From positions 6,326,524 to 6,390,523 of the forward strand of contig CM048844.1 of NCBI GenBank assembly GCA_026545765.1: a DNA stretch of 64,000 nucleotides. The letters run 5' to 3'. The notes beneath the pieces are model-generated. The model was not told the origin of the DNA. It searched no databases and was given only the letters and a program-made list of their open reading frames with translations. This document shows, in pieces, positions 60,027 to 64,000 of the stretch. Positions within the stretch are counted from its first letter, which is position 1. Every line of letters starts with the position of its first letter. The translations under genes were made by a program, and so were the position numbers. This stretch comes from Plantago major. Lineage: Eukaryota; Streptophyta; Magnoliopsida; Lamiales; Plantaginaceae.

Positions 60027-60447
60027 TGTATTGTATGTTTGATTTTCTGATTTCTCTTCTCCTTTTGAATTCTAATTTCTCTTTCTACTTTTATACTGTA
60101 GTTGTTTGTACGCAAGCAGACTTTGCGCTTCGAATTATGCTACGTTCTAGCAATCAGGAACACACGTTTTCAATGAAACGTGTTTGTTAAACTTTCAAGT
60201 AGGATCAGCTGGCATTTTTCCTATTCATTGCTTTCACTCTTTCAGATGGGCTGGCCCATAGATCCAAGTCAAGCCCAACAAACTTGTGTGCCTGATTGAT
60301 CTGAGCCCAAACGTTCTGACCAGGAGCCCAAAATAACTATGTAAAAATTGGATACGATAAAATGTGACACGTGACGTGGCCTTAAATAATTGTTTTGAGT
60401 TTATATACACTTATTCCACCTGCACCTAGAAGTAGCTTATAGTCTTA
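60027..60447. other. Upstream region of the ABC1K gene
   Basis: A probable 5' leader (CT-rich, about 60040-60110 on the plus strand) and promoter. No specific element can be supported. Confidence 0.4.
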
Positions 60448-60620
60448 CGGTGTGTATCTGAAAACATTAATATCAGTTTAGTTCAGATTCATTCAGTCCT
60501 GCTTAGTTATATTACTATAATTCAGTTCAATTCAGTTTAGTTCAGCTTAGTTATATTTTATATTATAATTCAGTTCAATTCCATTCAGTTCAGTTTTGTT
60601 CAGACGAAGATAACAGAGCC
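60448..60620. mobile_element. Tourist-like MITE copy C (173 bp)
   Basis: Flanked by TTA at 60445-60447 and 60621-60623. The right end (AGATAACAGAGCC) matches the family terminus and the left end (CGGTGTGTATCTGAAAAC) is decayed. The interior has TTCAG/TTCAA pentamers and AGTTATATTTTATATTATAATT cores as in copies A and B. Confidence 0.75.
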
Positions 60621-60623
60621 TTA

Positions 60624-63600
60624 CTAGAAGTTGATTGAAGTACTAATTATACGGTGTTGGTTAGTTAATCTATGGGTGATCGTATATATAAACACATAGC
60701 AGTAGCACGACATACTACCGTTTTAATAATGAAAGGTGAAATTTTTTCACAAAGTAACTTATAACTAGTGTTGTTTAACCGGTCAAACGAGTTCGAGATT
60801 AACCTAGTCGAGTTGAGGCTCTACGCGTTAGATAACTGAGTTCGAAATAGAACACGAGCTTGAGCTTAATAAAAAATGTAAAATATATTAAAAACAAAAA
60901 TATTACATATTAGTTAACTAAATAACGGGTCTTAATGAATCTTATCAAACCGAGTTAGACTCGACTCGTTAGGCGAACAAAGTAGCACAAAACAAAACTC
61001 GAACCGAACACTCTTTAAACTCTGACTTACATTACATCCCTAATTGTAACCAGGTGAAAACCTCTTGAAATATCCTGCAAACATGCCCAGGTTCAAATTT
61101 GAACATCATGCCAACTAAGCAAACGATTATCCCACTATACAATTATCATGTAATTATTTAGATAAACTATTACCCCACTTAATCTAAAATCTAGGTATGA
61201 ACCATTTTTCAAATTGGTAGGTCACATATATATCCTGGTACTGGACCATGCATTTGTTGTCATCCAATCATACACCAAACCAGACAGAGCAGTAGTAATA
61301 TAGTTTAAGACAGGAGTGGTTGCTCCTCTGGACTACAGAACCCAAGGTCCATTTTCTTAAAGGCAGTGGACACAACATTTTTATTCATGTCTGCAATGCT
61401 GATCTCAAAGATTTTCATTCTGATTAGTCAGTTTCTTGCACACCCACTTTCCATGGGGGGCCTCATTATCCTCTAACAAGACCTGTAAAACTATTAAAAC
61501 TAATAAAATCCTCAATATCTTACCTGTAGATAGGGGCCATTATCTTTCTTTTAGCATAATGTTGTTGACAATTGACATACACATGACCTGTAAAAGTTAT
61601 GTATCATCATAATCACATTCCAAGAAAGGAGTTAGCTAGCATGACCTGTGAAGTTGGTTTGGGTACAATAAAGAATTATGCTATCCAAATTGGTTATATG
61701 GCTTTGTTTGGCAACTATTCTGTTCTGCTTTATACTTCTTGCAGTTTAGATTCTATTATTTCCTTTCCCAACTAAAGAATTTTATGTTACACAATAAGGA
61801 TCATCGAGCCGAGTATGTCTTGACTCATTGATACTCGAGCAGGTTCGATTAGACTTTGTTATTGTATTTATATAGTAACGAGCCGCGCTCAAGTAAAGTT
61901 CAAACCAAATGACCCGAATTCGAGTCTATTTACCGTGATTCGAGCTCGAAAACTTATCTATTAACTAGCCGACCCGAGCTCGGACTAGCTACAGCTTGAA
62001 TTGAGCTCGAGTATTGAGATACTCGATTCGACTCATTAAACATCACTACTCACGTCTCACGGTATCCGCTACCTGCGGCTAATCAGGTCAAACACTTGCC
62101 GGATCCTTTTCAAAGTGTGCCTCTTCCAACTGCATTTTTTTACATCGACAAGGTAAGAACTTAAGACTTTGTATAAGTGAACTCGAGTTCTTGCCAACCG
62201 AGACAACAACCATTTGGACGACAAATGTATGTAATTGTTAAGTATGTTATGGAACTTAGTACAGGCTTGCAAGTATTATTGTATCAAGTGGTGGAGAATT
62301 GATGCTGGGAGCCTGAATTGGAGGATTGTGCATATTTCGTGTAACTTAATGCTCTGGATGACAGTTGAAAGTTGAAACAGAACAATGAGTACAAGACAGA
62401 GAAGCAGAATCATCTTGTGGAATATTGGTTTTGGCTCATAATTAATCATTGATATACGTATACCTTCTGGCATTAGATTCGAGTATCTGTAAAAGTTTAT
62501 AATTAACATCATTAAACACATTTTTTGTACAAAAACAAAGTTATGGATTAAAATAAAATAGAGTAGAAGGGAAGATACACTTTGAGATATTAGACCAAAT
62601 GTAACACTTGATGTGTGCACAGAACTTCGAATACAATTTCAACGATGAAATAAGAAGTCCTCTTCTCTAGCTACTCGGTTTTTGTTTGGAAGTCGCTTAT
62701 TAAAAATCAAGTTCTAGTGAGAATAGTTAAGAATTAATTACATGAATGTTAATGTAGAACCGTTTGGACCACAAAAAAATTATGTTTAACAGAGGGCTAA
62801 TCTTAATTATGTCTATGACATGGAGAGGAGGATATCGGTCTCCTTCCTCAAACTGAATTTCATGACAGTTCAATAGCTTATACTTCCAAACATAATGTTC
62901 TAGGAAGTCTTCTTAGGGTGTGTGGAGCGTGGAAACATTGGATGGGAAATTATAGCGTGATCATGGTTTAAATCACGTCTATATTACAAACACAATTTCT
63001 AATAAGACGTCCTTTATTACCCTATTAATAAAAAAAAAAATGACTATATTTACTTCCTTAGCTTGAACAAGTAAGCATCTAGACCGTATTTACATTCCAC
63101 ACTTGAGCCGTTGAGCGCCGAGAACTCTTTATTCTTCTTTTGAGATTAATGTATAAATTAGGCTTGAGCATCAAAGGATTTGTGCTAAAAGTACAGTCGT
63201 CACCCTGGCCGTTCCTTTATGCTTCAATTGTTAGGAAGTATCTGATCAGAGTCTTTTAAGATGGTGTCTAACACAAAGGAGAATTCATAGCATTTTGAAT
63301 ATATTTTCTCACAAAGCGATCCTTTACACATGGAATGATGGACAAGCCGGTTTCTTAAGTTCCAAATTACAATGTGAATTGCATAATGTGAAAGTGGAAC
63401 AAAGATTGAATATGAGACATAAACTATTCTCAAATTGCAATACATTTCAATTCTTGATAAATGAACCATGCGGTAGCAGAATCCAATGTACACACCAGCA
63501 GTAGTTCTTTTAACTTTTACCGCTTGTATTTTACATATGAGATGAGATGACAGATACCATTTCATTTGCACTGTACAAGTATATGGAGCTAATTACACTC

Positions 63601-64000
63601 CCTTCACCGCTTCGCTAAACCCCTTAATTCCACACAAAACCCTTTACGGAAGGGTCTCTTGACGGACTTAATTCGAGCTTCAACTACAAATATATACACA
63701 CAAACATACACGAAAAAAAGAAAAGAAAAAAAACTGCCCTAACTCGTACGTGACTTTTGACCCAGCATCAGCTCAGATCTCCTTAGGATACCTGAAAATT
63801 GAAATCCAGAACATGAATTAGTCAAGATCCAATAATTCAATACCTAACTCAACCGAATTCAAATCTTCAAATTTCAAACTTTTAAAACTCTGAAAATATA
63901 TTTTAAAATGTTGCACAAGGGGTGGCACATGGGGCATGGTCTATAATCTATATAGTCACAGGCTTATAAACAAACAAACAAACTAATTGGATTGATTGAT
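60624..64000. other. Mostly non-coding right end of window
   Basis: 60780-61030 and 61800-62040 share GAGTTCGA/CGAGCTCGA-rich sequence with ACTCG motifs, resembling a common class of plant dispersed repeats, but no ends could be placed. Minus-strand open frames at 62276-62620 and 63224-63571 have no recognisable features. At about 63793 a minus-strand TTTTCAG|GTATCC could be the acceptor of a short terminal exon of a gene lying beyond the window. Confidence 0.4.

Noticed and set aside
63224..63571. 115-codon minus-strand open frame near the right edge
   Set aside because: No family resemblance, and composition typical of AT-rich intergenic sequence.
63774..63793. Short terminal exon (TTTTCAG acceptor then YPKEI-stop or an alternative frame)
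   Set aside because: Only a splice acceptor and a few codons are visible. The frame cannot be decided without sequence beyond the window.
1..64000. CRISPR arrays, operons or a compact multi-gene defence or biosynthetic cluster
   Set aside because: The window is plant nuclear DNA with unrelated intron-containing genes and transposons. No regularly spaced repeat array or co-directional functional cluster is present.

Overview
The window is nuclear DNA from a flowering plant, almost certainly a eudicot. It is AT-rich, the genes are intron-bearing with GT-AG junctions, and it holds plant families (plant PI-PLC, F-box/FBA, exocyst SEC10 and EXO84C homologues, ABC1K kinase) among plant Copia, Gypsy-like, LINE, PIF/Harbinger and MITE elements. 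The species cannot be fixed from the sequence alone.

Layout. 1-18.2 kb is a 5'-truncated SEC10 pseudogene on the minus strand. Twelve exons can be recognised and the frame is kept across every junction, but there is one in-frame TAG. Its introns hold a 5'-truncated LINE (16-bp target duplication), a 4-kb PIF/Harbinger element with a Myb-like ORF1 and a broken transposase, and a 6.5-kb Copia element with both LTRs and a 5-bp target duplication. At 19.8-20.9 kb lies an intact single-exon F-box gene. 22.4-27.4 kb is a patchwork: a minisatellite, Tourist-like MITEs, an EXO84C (exocyst) gene fragment fused to a duplicated piece of the neighbouring PLC gene, and an internally deleted LTR retrotransposon inside that piece.

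29.8-34.1 kb is a complete ten-exon PI-specific phospholipase C gene (about 690 aa). It is longer than usual because a segment centred on intron 4 has been duplicated in tandem, adding an exon to the X-Y linker. 37.2-41.6 kb (minus) encodes a 1182-aa plant protein with RGG and Ser/Arg-rich C-terminal parts. 41.6-50.1 kb is gene-poor, with a Stowaway MITE, a duplicated 3' piece of the ABC1K gene split by a MULE-like MITE, a perfect 18-bp hairpin and a Tourist-like MITE. 50.16-50.81 kb (minus) is the last exon of an acidic protein I do not recognise. 54.75-60.03 kb (minus) is a complete twelve-exon ABC1/UbiB-type atypical kinase gene (537 aa, ATH9-like). 60-64 kb is mostly non-coding, with one further MITE.

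The intact genes (F-box, PLC, RGG protein, ABC1K) are unrelated housekeeping or signalling genes and do not form a pathway or cluster. The unusual content is structural: two exocyst-subunit relics, local gene-fragment duplication and chimerism, exon duplication in PLC, and well-delimited nested transposons. I see no evidence for a novel multi-gene system.
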